DNA of 45,762 nt, taken from NCBI GenBank assembly GCA_903915465.1, contig CAIWTA010000058.1, positions 1 through 45,762 of the forward strand. Direction: 5' to 3'. Shown one piece after another: positions 31,026-39,285 of this stretch. Numbering within the stretch: the first letter of the stretch is position 1; the number at the start of each line of letters is the position of its first letter. The position numbers and the translations under genes were made by a program. A model generated the notes under the pieces. The model was not told the origin of the DNA. It did no database searches and worked only from the letters and a program-made list of their open reading frames with translations. This DNA comes from an uncultured Bacteroidales bacterium. Its GTDB lineage: Bacteria > Bacteroidota > Bacteroidia > Bacteroidales > FEN-979.

Positions 31026-33050
31026 ATGAAATCAAAACTTTTACTCTTTGCGCTGTTCTCGGCATTGGCACCCGCCATATTCGGGCAGACTTTTTTATGG
31101 GAATCCTTTGATGCGGGGCAAATGCCTCCAACAGGATGGACACTGAACGGATTACCGGCCCAATGGTCGATCGGTAACAGCAACAATTCAGGTGGACTAG
31201 CGCCTGAAGCAAAATTCACTTATGTCAACCAAAACACTACAACAAGGCTTATTTCCCCAATGGTTGACCTTACAGGCCTTACTACTGTAAAGTTCTCTTT
31301 TAAATTCTTTTATGACTGGTATGGGAACCCGGCACCAAAGATTGGTGTAGCGACCCGGTCGCATACCGGAACGTGGACTTCCGTGTGGGAGACTACCCCG
31401 ACTGCAAATTTAGGTCCTATGCAAAAGGATCTGGACATTGCTAACGCAGATGTCGGCGGAACTGAATTCCAGGTATGTATTTACTTGACTGGAAACATGT
31501 ACAACCTCGACTATGTTTATTTCGACAACTTTTTGCTTTTCAATCCGCTGGACCGGGATGGTGCAATGATCTCCCTGAGTTCTACCCCAAAGTATTTTTC
31601 GGATCCAATTCCGGTAAATGGTACTATTCTGAATGCCGGTATCACTACCATCACGGATGCAGAGGTAGATTGGCAGCTTGACGGAGGTTTGATCCACAAT
31701 TCCACTTTCTCCGGGTTATCCATCGCAACCCAGGAAACGTACGATTTTACTTGCACCGATCTCCTGGCTGCTGTAATTGGCGAACATAACCTGAAGGTCT
31801 GGATCAAAAACATCAACGGCAGCCTTGATAACAACCAGGAGAATGACACGCTCAGCAAACTGGTCACACGCGTTTGCCTTACCGTTCCTAAAAAACCCCT
31901 CTTCGAAGAGTTTACCAGTTCAACCTGTGCACCCTGTGCATCTTTTAACTCGGGCTTCGTGCCTTGGTGTGACACCCACGAGAATGATATAACCCTGATC
32001 AAATACCAGATGAACTGGCCTTCACCCGGGGACCCATATTATACTGCTGAAGGCGGGGTGAGAAAAGATTTCTACGGTGTAAATGCTGTTCCTGATCTCT
32101 ATTGCAACGGCGGGAATGTGGCAACTTCCGTACCTGACGTGCAAGTAGCTTTTGATCAGGCACTCACACAGATCGGGATGATGGATCTCGTAGCCACTCA
32201 TACAATGAACGGCCATGTAATCGATATAACTGCAACCGTACTGCCTTACGCCAACTTCACGGATTGCAACTTATATATCGTTGTGATGGAAAGGATAACG
32301 CATAACAACCATAGCACCAACGGTGAAACAAGTTTTGAGCATGTGATGATGAAGATGATCCCTGATGCCATCGGTACCACACTGAACCTGGTTGACCGTG
32401 TTCCTTTCACCATCTCGGAATCAGTTGACCTCACAGGCACTAATGTTGAGGAGTGGACTGATTTGATCGTTGGGATCTTCGTTCAGGACCAGGGATTTAA
32501 ACTGGTTTACCAGTCGGCTTATTCGACCGAAAACGTTATTCTGGGCACTGAGGCAAGACTGGCTTCGATCAGCAAGGATGGAACGCCGTTAGCCGGATTC
32601 TCATCCGATATGTTCGACTACGATGTTGCACTGCCTTCGGGAGCAGTAATTGTTCCTGAGATCACAGCAACTCCGATCGACCCCAACTCGGTTGTGATCA
32701 TTGTACCTGCAAATGAACTTCCCGGTACAACCACAATCGACGTTTTTGGTGAGGACCTTTTTACACACGAACTTTACTCGGTTAATTTCACCATTGGAGG
32801 TGTTGGTATCGACAATCCTAAAGTGAAAAACGTGGTCGCCTATCCCAATCCTTCAAAAGGAATAGTCTTTTTGCTGAATGCCGATCATGCTGCCATTACT
32901 ATAACTACAGCCGGTGGCAATGTGGTAAGAACAATTACAGAATTCACAGGCACCTCCATTGACCTTGGATCGCTGCCGAAGGGCGTATATATCCTGTCGG
33001 TTGAGAAACCGGATAATACAGTGATCAGGAAAAAAATCGTACTTCTTTAA
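31026..33050 (+). CDS. Secreted protein with jelly-roll adhesin-type domain, Omp28-like thioredoxin domain and type IX sorting tail
   Basis: A 674-residue protein. The signal peptide covers about 1-20 (LLLFALFSALAPAIFGQ). Residues about 20-180 resemble the choice-of-anchor J / cleaved-adhesin jelly roll (FLWESFDAGQMPPTGWTLNG). A middle Ig-like part leads to an Omp28-like domain with KPLFEEFTSSTCAPCASFN (CAPC, near residue 300), a thioredoxin-like redox motif. The last about 80 residues are a type IX secretion sorting domain (VVAYPNPSKGIVFL ... LPKGVYILSVEKPDN ... IRKKIVLL). The protein is exported through the type IX system to the surface. It interrupts the pigment gene order and has its own promoter-like site and terminator, so its link to the pathway is uncertain. 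Confidence 0.87.
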   Translation: MKSKLLLFALFSALAPAIFGQTFLWESFDAGQMPPTGWTLNGLPAQWSIGNSNNSGGLAPEAKFTYVNQNTTTRLISPMVDLTGLTTVKFSFKFFYDWYGNPAPKIGVATRSHTGTWTSVWETTPTANLGPMQKDLDIANADVGGTEFQVCIYLTGNMYNLDYVYFDNFLLFNPLDRDGAMISLSSTPKYFSDPIPVNGTILNAGITTITDAEVDWQLDGGLIHNSTFSGLSIATQETYDFTCTDLLAAVIGEHNLKVWIKNINGSLDNNQENDTLSKLVTRVCLTVPKKPLFEEFTSSTCAPCASFNSGFVPWCDTHENDITLIKYQMNWPSPGDPYYTAEGGVRKDFYGVNAVPDLYCNGGNVATSVPDVQVAFDQALTQIGMMDLVATHTMNGHVIDITATVLPYANFTDCNLYIVVMERITHNNHSTNGETSFEHVMMKMIPDAIGTTLNLVDRVPFTISESVDLTGTNVEEWTDLIVGIFVQDQGFKLVYQSAYSTENVILGTEARLASISKDGTPLAGFSSDMFDYDVALPSGAVIVPEITATPIDPNSVVIIVPANELPGTTTIDVFGEDLFTHELYSVNFTIGGVGIDNPKVKNVVAYPNPSKGIVFLLNADHAAITITTAGGNVVRTITEFTGTSIDLGSLPKGVYILSVEKPDNTVIRKKIVLL

Positions 33051-33087
33051 ACAACCTGCGCTTCTTCGCTTATGACCATTGCAGGCC

Positions 33088-33124
33088 AAAAAGAGATTCG
33101 GAAAATTCCGAATCTCTTTTTTTT
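33088..33124 (+). terminator. Rho-independent terminator after the T9SS-sorted protein
   Basis: The stem AAAGAGATTCGGAA/TTCCGAATCTCTTT is followed by a run of eight T; it lies about 40 bp after the stop at 33050. Confidence 0.88.
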
Positions 33125-33191
33125 GTGAATTTTTAACAAAATCGGAAGAGTTGCAGCCTTGAATCATATATTCATATTTACATAATTTTCC

Positions 33192-33199
33192 TACATTCG
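33192..33199 (+). promoter_or_regulatory. Possible promoter -7 element for the exporter sub-operon
   Basis: TACATTCG (one base off TAnnTTTG) lies 48 bp upstream of the ATG at 33247 and just past a strong terminator, so a new transcript for the following genes could start here. Confidence 0.4.
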
Positions 33200-33246
33200 C
33201 AAATTATTTTTAACCTTAGAATTTTTCATTATCCAAATCTTCAGAT

Positions 33247-33642
33247 ATGGAAAATAATCAAAATCCCGGATTCAAGAATAAGGACTTCGGACAATCAAAA
33301 GAATTGTTTTACTATTATCAGGATGGAGGTGCTTTTGACAAAAAAATCGGTTTTCATTCTGAAGATGATGCTATGATTTTGCAGCAGGCTTGGGATCTCT
33401 TCCAGGAGCGCATAGAAGAGGCTCGAAAACGAATGCAGGCAGGAGAAATCAGCCCAATTGCTTATTATATGGAAAAAAATCTTCTTGATCCGCTAAATCT
33501 TTCGATGGTTGCAGGAATTTCAATCTGGAGGGTCAAGCGTCATTTTAAACCCAGGATTTTCGGGTGTCTGAATGAAAAAACACTGAAGAAATATGCAACA
33601 GCATTTAACATCAGCATTGAACAATTGAAGAAAGCTGAATAA
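33247..33642 (+). CDS. Small protein with HTH-like C-terminal half, unknown function
   Basis: A 131-residue protein with no signal or membrane segment. Residues about 45-75 are a charged helix (AWDLFQERIEEARKRMQAGE). The C-terminal part, SPIAYYMEKNLLDPLNLSMVAGISIWRVKRHFKPRIF followed by NEKTLKKYATAFNISIEQLKKAE, has the layout of an XRE-like helix-turn-helix: helix, turn with A-G-I-S, recognition helix with W-R-V-K-R-H, then dimer helix ending FNIS.EQL. It may be a local transcription regulator. It is 14 bp before the BtrH-like gene. Confidence 0.65.
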   Translation: MENNQNPGFKNKDFGQSKELFYYYQDGGAFDKKIGFHSEDDAMILQQAWDLFQERIEEARKRMQAGEISPIAYYMEKNLLDPLNLSMVAGISIWRVKRHFKPRIFGCLNEKTLKKYATAFNISIEQLKKAE

Positions 33643-33656
33643 ATTGAATTCATCAG

Positions 33657-34676
33657 ATGGACAAAAATACACATATCATCAATTATACCCACCGCCAGGC
33701 CGGCCATTGCGAAAGCGGAGCGACATCAAACCTCTTCAGCTTTAGTGGTTTGGAAATCTCAGAACAGATGACTTTTGGCGTGGGTAATGGACTCTTTTTC
33801 AGTTACCTTCCATTTCTAAAACTCCAATTTGCGCCGATGATAACTTTCCGGAATTTTCCTAACATGGTTTTCAAAAAAGGAACTGAAAACCTGGGAGTGA
33901 ATGCCACGGTGAGAAAGAACATTAAAAATCCTAAAGACGCAATGGATGCGCTTGATCGCAACATTATGAACGGGATTCCTACCGGCATGCAGGTAGGTGT
34001 ATTCAAGCTTACTTTTTTCCCCCCGGAATACAGGATGCACTATAACATGCACAATTTGGTAGTGTTTGGGAAAGAAGGTAATTACTACCATGTCAGCGAT
34101 ACAGTGATGGAAACACCGCAGGTTATCAGCTATGATGATCTCGTACAGGTTCGGTACGCCAAAGGTGCCTTTGCTCCGAAAGGCAAGATGTACTGGATCA
34201 ACAGTATCAATCCAAACCCCGATTTCAAAACAGCCATCCGAAAAGGGATCAAGCGGACTGTTTACGACATGATCAAGATTCCTTTCCCACTGGTCGGAGT
34301 GAAAGGAATAAGATGGATGGCTCGTGACCTGAAAAAATGGCCCGTAAAATTCGGGAACGACAAAGCCTCATTTTACCTTGGACAAATCCTTCGCATGGCC
34401 GAAGATTTCGGTACCGGTGGTGCAGGTTATCGTTACATCTATGGCTCTTTTTTAAAGGAGGCAGGGACAATGCTCAACAACGATGGTTTATTGGAAGCTT
34501 CAGATATGATGGGAAAAACTGCTAACCAGTGGCGGGAATTTACTTATATCGGAGCAAGAAATTGTAAGGACCGCTCCAAACCTGAAGAAGATTACGGCAT
34601 GCTCTCTAAAATGCTGATTGAGATCGCGAATAACGAAGAAAAAGTGTACAAAAAATTAGATAAAATCATACTGTAA
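33657..34676 (+). CDS. BtrH-like (butirosin biosynthesis protein H) N-terminal domain protein
   Basis: A 339-residue protein with the BtrH_N / DUF4872 layout. It has an early cysteine-histidine motif, RQAGHCESGATSNLFSF (C18), a glycine-rich FGVGNGLFFSYLPF segment and a mixed alpha/beta body with VVFGKEGNYYHVSDTVMETPQVISYDDL, then a helical C-terminal half. BtrH transfers an acyl group from an ACP to an amine in butirosin synthesis; relatives recur in flexirubin-type loci, where a similar ACP-to-acceptor acyl transfer is assumed. It sits 2 bp before the ABC ATPase, so it is coupled to export. Confidence 0.78.
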   Translation: MDKNTHIINYTHRQAGHCESGATSNLFSFSGLEISEQMTFGVGNGLFFSYLPFLKLQFAPMITFRNFPNMVFKKGTENLGVNATVRKNIKNPKDAMDALDRNIMNGIPTGMQVGVFKLTFFPPEYRMHYNMHNLVVFGKEGNYYHVSDTVMETPQVISYDDLVQVRYAKGAFAPKGKMYWINSINPNPDFKTAIRKGIKRTVYDMIKIPFPLVGVKGIRWMARDLKKWPVKFGNDKASFYLGQILRMAEDFGTGGAGYRYIYGSFLKEAGTMLNNDGLLEASDMMGKTANQWREFTYIGARNCKDRSKPEEDYGMLSKMLIEIANNEEKVYKKLDKIIL

Positions 34677-34678
34677 GG

Positions 34679-35431
34679 ATGCCGGATCACCCAATTATAG
34701 AGATAAAGAAGTTATCCAAGACCTATAAAGGTACTAATGAACCAGCAGTAAAATCTATCTCGCTTGATATTTATCCCCAGGAGATCTTTGGTTTATTAGG
34801 CCCAAATGGTGCCGGTAAAACAACGACCATTTCAATCCTCTGCGGGCTTTTTCCTCCCACTGAAGGAAATGTTTCCATCGATGGATTGGATATAAGATCA
34901 AACCTTGACCAGATAAAACAGCTGATCGGGGTCGTTCCCCAGGATATTGCCTTGTACCCTACCCTGACCGCCAGGGAAAACCTTACATTTTATGGAAATA
35001 TGTATGGATTAAGAGGCAAAGAATTGCGTAACCAGATTAGCGATTTCCTTTATGTTTTTGGATTGGAGAAGTTTGCGAATCGGCTGATCGGGAAATATTC
35101 AGGTGGAATGAAACGCAGGGTCAACCTTATCGCAGGTCTGCTTCATCATCCCAAAATCATTTTCCTTGATGAACCTACCGTAGGTATCGATGTACAATCC
35201 CGTATCCTGATCCTCAATTATCTTAAAGAAATTAATAAATCTGGCACAACAATAATCTATACATCCCACTATATGGAGGAGGCAGAACATCTTTGCACCC
35301 GCGTTGCAATTATGGATCAGGGAAAGATTATTTCCATTGGTAAACCATCGGATTTACTGGCAACTAACCCGGAATTCAAGAACCTGGAAAACGTTTTCAT
35401 TCACCTGACCGGTAAAGATTTAAGGGATTAG
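34679..35431 (+). CDS. ABC-2 type exporter ATP-binding subunit
   Basis: A 250-residue ABC ATPase: Walker A GPNGAGKTTTI near residues 41-51, signature KYSGGMKRRVNLIAGL, Walker B IIFLDEPTVGIDVQSR and H-loop YTSHYMEEAEHLC. This is the CcmA/NatA/DrrA group that works with an ABC-2 permease. Together with the permease 1 bp downstream it probably exports the lipid-linked pigment or a precursor across the inner membrane. Confidence 0.93.
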   Translation: MPDHPIIEIKKLSKTYKGTNEPAVKSISLDIYPQEIFGLLGPNGAGKTTTISILCGLFPPTEGNVSIDGLDIRSNLDQIKQLIGVVPQDIALYPTLTARENLTFYGNMYGLRGKELRNQISDFLYVFGLEKFANRLIGKYSGGMKRRVNLIAGLLHHPKIIFLDEPTVGIDVQSRILILNYLKEINKSGTTIIYTSHYMEEAEHLCTRVAIMDQGKIISIGKPSDLLATNPEFKNLENVFIHLTGKDLRD

Positions 35432-35432
35432 T

Positions 35433-36734
35433 ATGTACAAGTACTTTTCAGCTCTCCGTAAAGAATGTTTGATCCTGCTTCGCGACAAAGCCGGTCTGGC
35501 TATGCTTTTCATCATGCCGATGGCATTGATCATCATCTCATCTCTGATGCAGGAATTCGCATGGAATTCACTCAGCAAAGATCCTGTTGTGCAGATCCTG
35601 TATGTGAACAACGACAAAGACAGCCTGGGATATAATATTGAAAAAGGTCTCAGGGGTTCCGGGTCATTTGAAGTAATTGACAGTTTGAATAATGTTCCGG
35701 TAACGCAAAATTCTGCAAAGGCAGCCGTTGCAAAAGGTGATTACCTTATTGCTATTGTCATTCCCAAAGGCACTACAAAAGCAATCAGATCCAATGTAAG
35801 GGTTATGGTAGCCAAGACTCTTGCCGGGTTCGGGATGATCAATCCGTTAATAATGAGAAATATAGCTCTCAGTAATTCAGTGGATATTTCCATCTATTTT
35901 GATGTTACTGTCAAAAGCACTTTTAAAAACGCATTGATAAATTCGATCAAAGCAAACAATTACAGGATTGAAACGGAAATGGTGTTCAAGACATTCAATC
36001 AGGAGATTGCCAGGCAGTTTCCCATGTACAATCCCCCGGAAGTCAACTATCATGAGGTTCTGCAATTCAAAGAATCATTTCCCTCATACAAGACAATTGA
36101 ATTAATCCCGAATACTGCGCAGCACAACATTCCTGCCTGGACAATCTTCGCGATGTTTTTCATCGTGATCCCACTCACCCAAAGCCTGATAAAGGAACGG
36201 GAAGAAGGAAGTCTCTTCCGGCTGCTCACCATGCCGGTTTCCTATATGAACCTGATCATGGCTAAAGTCAACGTTTACATTGTGGTTTGTATGCTTCAAA
36301 CTTTTTTCATGCTGATTGCAGGTATTGTTTTCCTTCCTTTTTTTGGGATTCCAAGACTGCAACTCGGTAATGATTTTTTTGCCCTGACTCTGATTACATT
36401 AGTTGTTTCGATGGCTTCAGTCGGGTATGGACTTATGATCGGAACCATTGCCAAAACACATCAGCAGGCAGCTGCATTCGGTTCGATTTCTGTTATTATC
36501 CTCGCTGCTATTGGTGGATTGTGGGTTCCTATCTATCTGATGCCAACATTCATGCGAACTTTCTCTCAGTTCAGCCCAATGAACTGGGCTATCACAGGGT
36601 ATTATAACATTTTTCTCCGGGGAGGAAGCCTTTTCAATATTCTTCCCGAAGTAATGAAGCTGCTTTTCTTTTTCCTTGGTACCGTGCTGGTTACCGGCAT
36701 TTATCGCAAATTTAAAAGCCCTCTACCTACTTAA
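35433..36734 (+). CDS. ABC-2 type exporter permease subunit
   Basis: A 433-residue membrane protein. The first membrane segment lies at about 20-40 (GLAMLFIMPMALIIISSLM). A large extracytoplasmic domain follows to about 225, then five further segments (WTIFAMFFIVIPLTQSL; VYIVVCMLQTFFMLIAGIVF; FFALTLITLVVSMASVGYGL; AFGSISVIILAAIGGLWVPI; LLFFFLGTVLVTGIY). The layout and the KEREEGSLFRLLTMPVS sequence after the second segment match ABC-2 permeases of the YhhJ/DrrB kind. It partners the preceding ATPase and is followed 2 bp later by the thioesterase gene. Confidence 0.92.
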   Translation: MYKYFSALRKECLILLRDKAGLAMLFIMPMALIIISSLMQEFAWNSLSKDPVVQILYVNNDKDSLGYNIEKGLRGSGSFEVIDSLNNVPVTQNSAKAAVAKGDYLIAIVIPKGTTKAIRSNVRVMVAKTLAGFGMINPLIMRNIALSNSVDISIYFDVTVKSTFKNALINSIKANNYRIETEMVFKTFNQEIARQFPMYNPPEVNYHEVLQFKESFPSYKTIELIPNTAQHNIPAWTIFAMFFIVIPLTQSLIKEREEGSLFRLLTMPVSYMNLIMAKVNVYIVVCMLQTFFMLIAGIVFLPFFGIPRLQLGNDFFALTLITLVVSMASVGYGLMIGTIAKTHQQAAAFGSISVIILAAIGGLWVPIYLMPTFMRTFSQFSPMNWAITGYYNIFLRGGSLFNILPEVMKLLFFFLGTVLVTGIYRKFKSPLPT

Positions 36735-36736
36735 CG

Positions 36737-37153
36737 ATGGAGCTGAATGATCAGAAGGAGATAATTATCAGGTTTTCGGAAGTAGATTCCATGAGAATCG
36801 TATGGCATGGCAACTATATCAGATATTTTGAGGATGGCCGGGAATCATTCGGTATAAAATACAGCCTGGGATATCTTGATGTGTATAAACACCACGTCAT
36901 GATCCCGATTGTAAAAGTCAACTGTAATTTTGTCAAACCTCTGGTTTACGGAGATACCGCGATTGTGGAGACCCGGTTTATTAATTCTGAAGCGGCCAAG
37001 ATACAATTTGAGTATAAGATCTTGCGAAAGTCGGATCAGGAACTTATGGCCACAGGTTCTTCTATGCAGGTTTTTCTTACTCCTGAAGGTGAATTATTAC
37101 TTACCATGCCCGATTTTTTTATCAGCTGGAAAAAAAAGTGGAAAATTCTCTGA
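36737..37153 (+). CDS. Acyl-CoA/ACP thioesterase, 4HBT (YbgC-type) hotdog
   Basis: A 138-residue hotdog protein. The motif RFSEVDSMRIVWHGNYIRYFEDGRESFG carries the catalytic Asp (D17) and the H-x-N-Y pattern of the 4-hydroxybenzoyl-CoA thioesterase family. Thioesterases of this group occur in aryl-polyene and flexirubin loci, where they may release or edit acyl-ACP intermediates. It is tightly packed between the ABC permease and KS 2. Confidence 0.88.
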   Translation: MELNDQKEIIIRFSEVDSMRIVWHGNYIRYFEDGRESFGIKYSLGYLDVYKHHVMIPIVKVNCNFVKPLVYGDTAIVETRFINSEAAKIQFEYKILRKSDQELMATGSSMQVFLTPEGELLLTMPDFFISWKKKWKIL

Positions 37154-37159
37154 CGAAGC

Positions 37160-38350
37160 ATGGAAAATAACAGCGTTTATGTTGCCGGGGATAATGTGAT
37201 CACATCGCTTGGGTTCACTACTGATGAAACCATCCGGAAAATAAAGAACAACAACATTGGTTTTAAGGTCTGTAATGACCGTTCACTCACTCCTGCACCC
37301 ATTCCGTTATCTCTCGTCGATTCGTATCAGCTGGATGAGCTTTTTCAGCGAACTGTGGAGATCTTCCGGCCTGACAACAGGAACACAAGATACACCCGAA
37401 TGGAGAAATTTTTCATTCTTTCTATCTTTGATGCTACGAATGAACTGCCTGCTGAGATATTCGGAACAAAGACGCAATTGATTATTTCTACCACTAAGGG
37501 TAACATTGATCTTCTGGAAGAGGAAAAAAAAGTTCTATACGAGCCTGAACGTATATATTTGTGGAGGCTTGCAGAAGTTATCCGTCAATTTTTTAATTTT
37601 GAAAATCGGCCGCTGATTGTCTCAAATGCATGTATCTCCGGCATTCTGGCACTCAGCATTGCCTCCCGGATGATCCAATCAGGTCGTTGTGAAAATGCGG
37701 TAGTTTCAGGCGGTGATATCATTTCTGAATTTGTCGTTTCCGGATTTACTTCATTTCAGGCGCTCAGTCCGGAACCCTGTAAACCTTTCGATATTTCCCG
37801 CAACGGGCTCTCTCTTGGAGAAGGTTGCGGGACGATGGTACTCACTTCCTCAACCCAGAGATTTTCAGCCACTAATATCAGGATTGCAGGCTCAGCTTCC
37901 AGCAATGATGCAAACCATATCTCCGGGCCATCAAGGACTGGCGAAGAGCTGGCAATGGCCATCCAAAAAACGATGCATGAAGCAGCTTTTGAACCCACCG
38001 AAATCAACTATATCTCGGCACATGGTACGGCCACTCTGTACAACGATGAGATGGAATCAAAAGCCTTGGTTTTGGCCGGTCTTCAAAATGTTCCGGTGAA
38101 CAGTCTCAAAGGTTATTTTGGACATACTTTGGGTGGAGCCGGCCTTATCGAATCGGTTATTACAATGAGATCAGCATTGGATAATATGCTTTTCAGGTCA
38201 GCTGGATTTTCTGTACTCGGAGTGCCCGAAAATATCAATGTTATTCAACAACACACTCCTGCAACTGTCGATACGTGCCTGAAAATTGCTTCAGGATTCG
38301 GAGGATGCAATGCTGCGATCATCTTCCATAAAGAAAAATCAACTCATTGA
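37160..38350 (+). CDS. Beta-ketoacyl-ACP synthase (KS 2)
   Basis: A 396-residue condensing enzyme, more divergent at its N-terminal 100 residues than KS 1. The catalytic cysteine is C158 in VSNACISGILAL, the histidines lie in SAHGTATLYNDEMES near 289 and in KGYFGHTLGGAGLIES near 320. The C-terminal end GFGGCNAAIIF replaces the usual GGTN. All catalytic residues are present. It resembles the single FabF/FabB-like KS that stands beside KS-N-like and ACP genes in aryl-polyene clusters. The next gene starts 4 bp after its stop. Confidence 0.88.
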   Translation: MENNSVYVAGDNVITSLGFTTDETIRKIKNNNIGFKVCNDRSLTPAPIPLSLVDSYQLDELFQRTVEIFRPDNRNTRYTRMEKFFILSIFDATNELPAEIFGTKTQLIISTTKGNIDLLEEEKKVLYEPERIYLWRLAEVIRQFFNFENRPLIVSNACISGILALSIASRMIQSGRCENAVVSGGDIISEFVVSGFTSFQALSPEPCKPFDISRNGLSLGEGCGTMVLTSSTQRFSATNIRIAGSASSNDANHISGPSRTGEELAMAIQKTMHEAAFEPTEINYISAHGTATLYNDEMESKALVLAGLQNVPVNSLKGYFGHTLGGAGLIESVITMRSALDNMLFRSAGFSVLGVPENINVIQQHTPATVDTCLKIASGFGGCNAAIIFHKEKSTH

Positions 38351-38354
38351 CGAA

Positions 38355-39020
38355 ATGAAAGACAACCTGTTGCTGACACACTGGTGCATGATCCGGAACA
38401 ACCAGCTTGTCATTGATAACAAAATTGACGTTGTTACGGAAAATATTAGTAATTTTGCCGGCTTTCTTAAAGCGCTGTATAAAAAGGAACAGCTCAGTTA
38501 TCCAAAGTTTTACAAAATGGATTCTTTGAGCAAAACAGGGTTTCTTACTTCAGAAAAGCTTATCAAAGAAAGTAACGTTCTTGATCATTACCGGAAAGAG
38601 GAAATTGGCATTATCATTTTCAATTCCAGCGCGAGCCTTGATACGGATACAGCCTATCAGAAAACAATACAGGACAAATCAAGCTATTTTCCAAGTCCTT
38701 CAGTTTTCGTTTATACGCTGCCAAATATCCTGGTAGGCGAAATCTGCATCAGGCATAAGATTAAAGGGGAAAATGCATTCCTTGTTTCGGAAAAGTTTGA
38801 TGCGGAAATGATCCTTGATAATGTTGCAAGCCTGATGGAATCTGGCCGTGTTCAGGCTTGTCTTTGCGGATGGGTTGAAGTGCTGGGGGAGAAATATGAA
38901 TCACTACTTTTTCTTGTGGAAAATGCGTCCCAAGTTTTCGAAAAAGATAACAAACCATCATTACACAAGACCTTTACTATTAACAATTTAAACAATATCT
39001 ATTATACTAAAGGAGATTAA
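38355..39020 (+). CDS. Truncated ketosynthase N-terminal-like protein (chain-length-factor type, PF13723-like)
   Basis: A protein of about 221 residues starting MKDNLLLTHWCMIRNNQ. The segment FYKMDSLSKTGFLTSEKLI, the strand IGIIIFNSSASLDTD and SYFPSPSVFVYTLPNILVGE followed by ICIRHKIKG match the N-terminal half of ketosynthases as in the Ketoacyl-synt_2 family. The active-site region reads GENAFLVSEK, so the nucleophile cysteine is missing, and there is no C-terminal half. It is likely a non-catalytic partner or gatekeeper of KS 2. An upstream in-frame start at 38286 overlaps KS 2 and is less likely. Confidence 0.75.
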   Translation: MKDNLLLTHWCMIRNNQLVIDNKIDVVTENISNFAGFLKALYKKEQLSYPKFYKMDSLSKTGFLTSEKLIKESNVLDHYRKEEIGIIIFNSSASLDTDTAYQKTIQDKSSYFPSPSVFVYTLPNILVGEICIRHKIKGENAFLVSEKFDAEMILDNVASLMESGRVQACLCGWVEVLGEKYESLLFLVENASQVFEKDNKPSLHKTFTINNLNNIYYTKGD

Positions 39021-39024
39021 ATCT

Positions 39025-39282
39025 ATGGAAGAGTTGATCAATAAACTTAAAAATGAAGTCATAGAACAATTAAATCTGGAAGATATTTCACCTGATGATA
39101 TAAACCCTGATTTACCTTTATTTGGTGAAGGACTTGGCCTTGATTCCATTGATGCACTTGAGCTGATCGTCCTTCTTGAAAAGAATTACGGAATCAAGAT
39201 CGAGGATCCGAAAGACGGAAAAAAAATATTTTACTCCATCCGGTCGATGGCCGAATATATTACTGAGCACAAAAAAGGTTAA
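39025..39282 (+). CDS. Acyl carrier protein (ACP 2)
   Basis: An 85-residue ACP with the 4'-phosphopantetheine serine S41 in GLGLDSIDALELIVLLE. It is distinct from ACP 1 (few shared residues outside the DSL-like motif), suggesting separate roles such as priming and elongation. It lies 4 bp after the KS-N-like gene and 3 bp before KS 3. Confidence 0.93.
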   Translation: MEELINKLKNEVIEQLNLEDISPDDINPDLPLFGEGLGLDSIDALELIVLLEKNYGIKIEDPKDGKKIFYSIRSMAEYITEHKKG

Positions 39283-39285
39283 AGA

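Noticed and set aside
38286-38354. Upstream start for the KS-N-like gene
   Set aside because: It would overlap KS 2 by 65 bp, whereas the ATG at 38355 sits 4 bp after the KS 2 stop like its neighbours.
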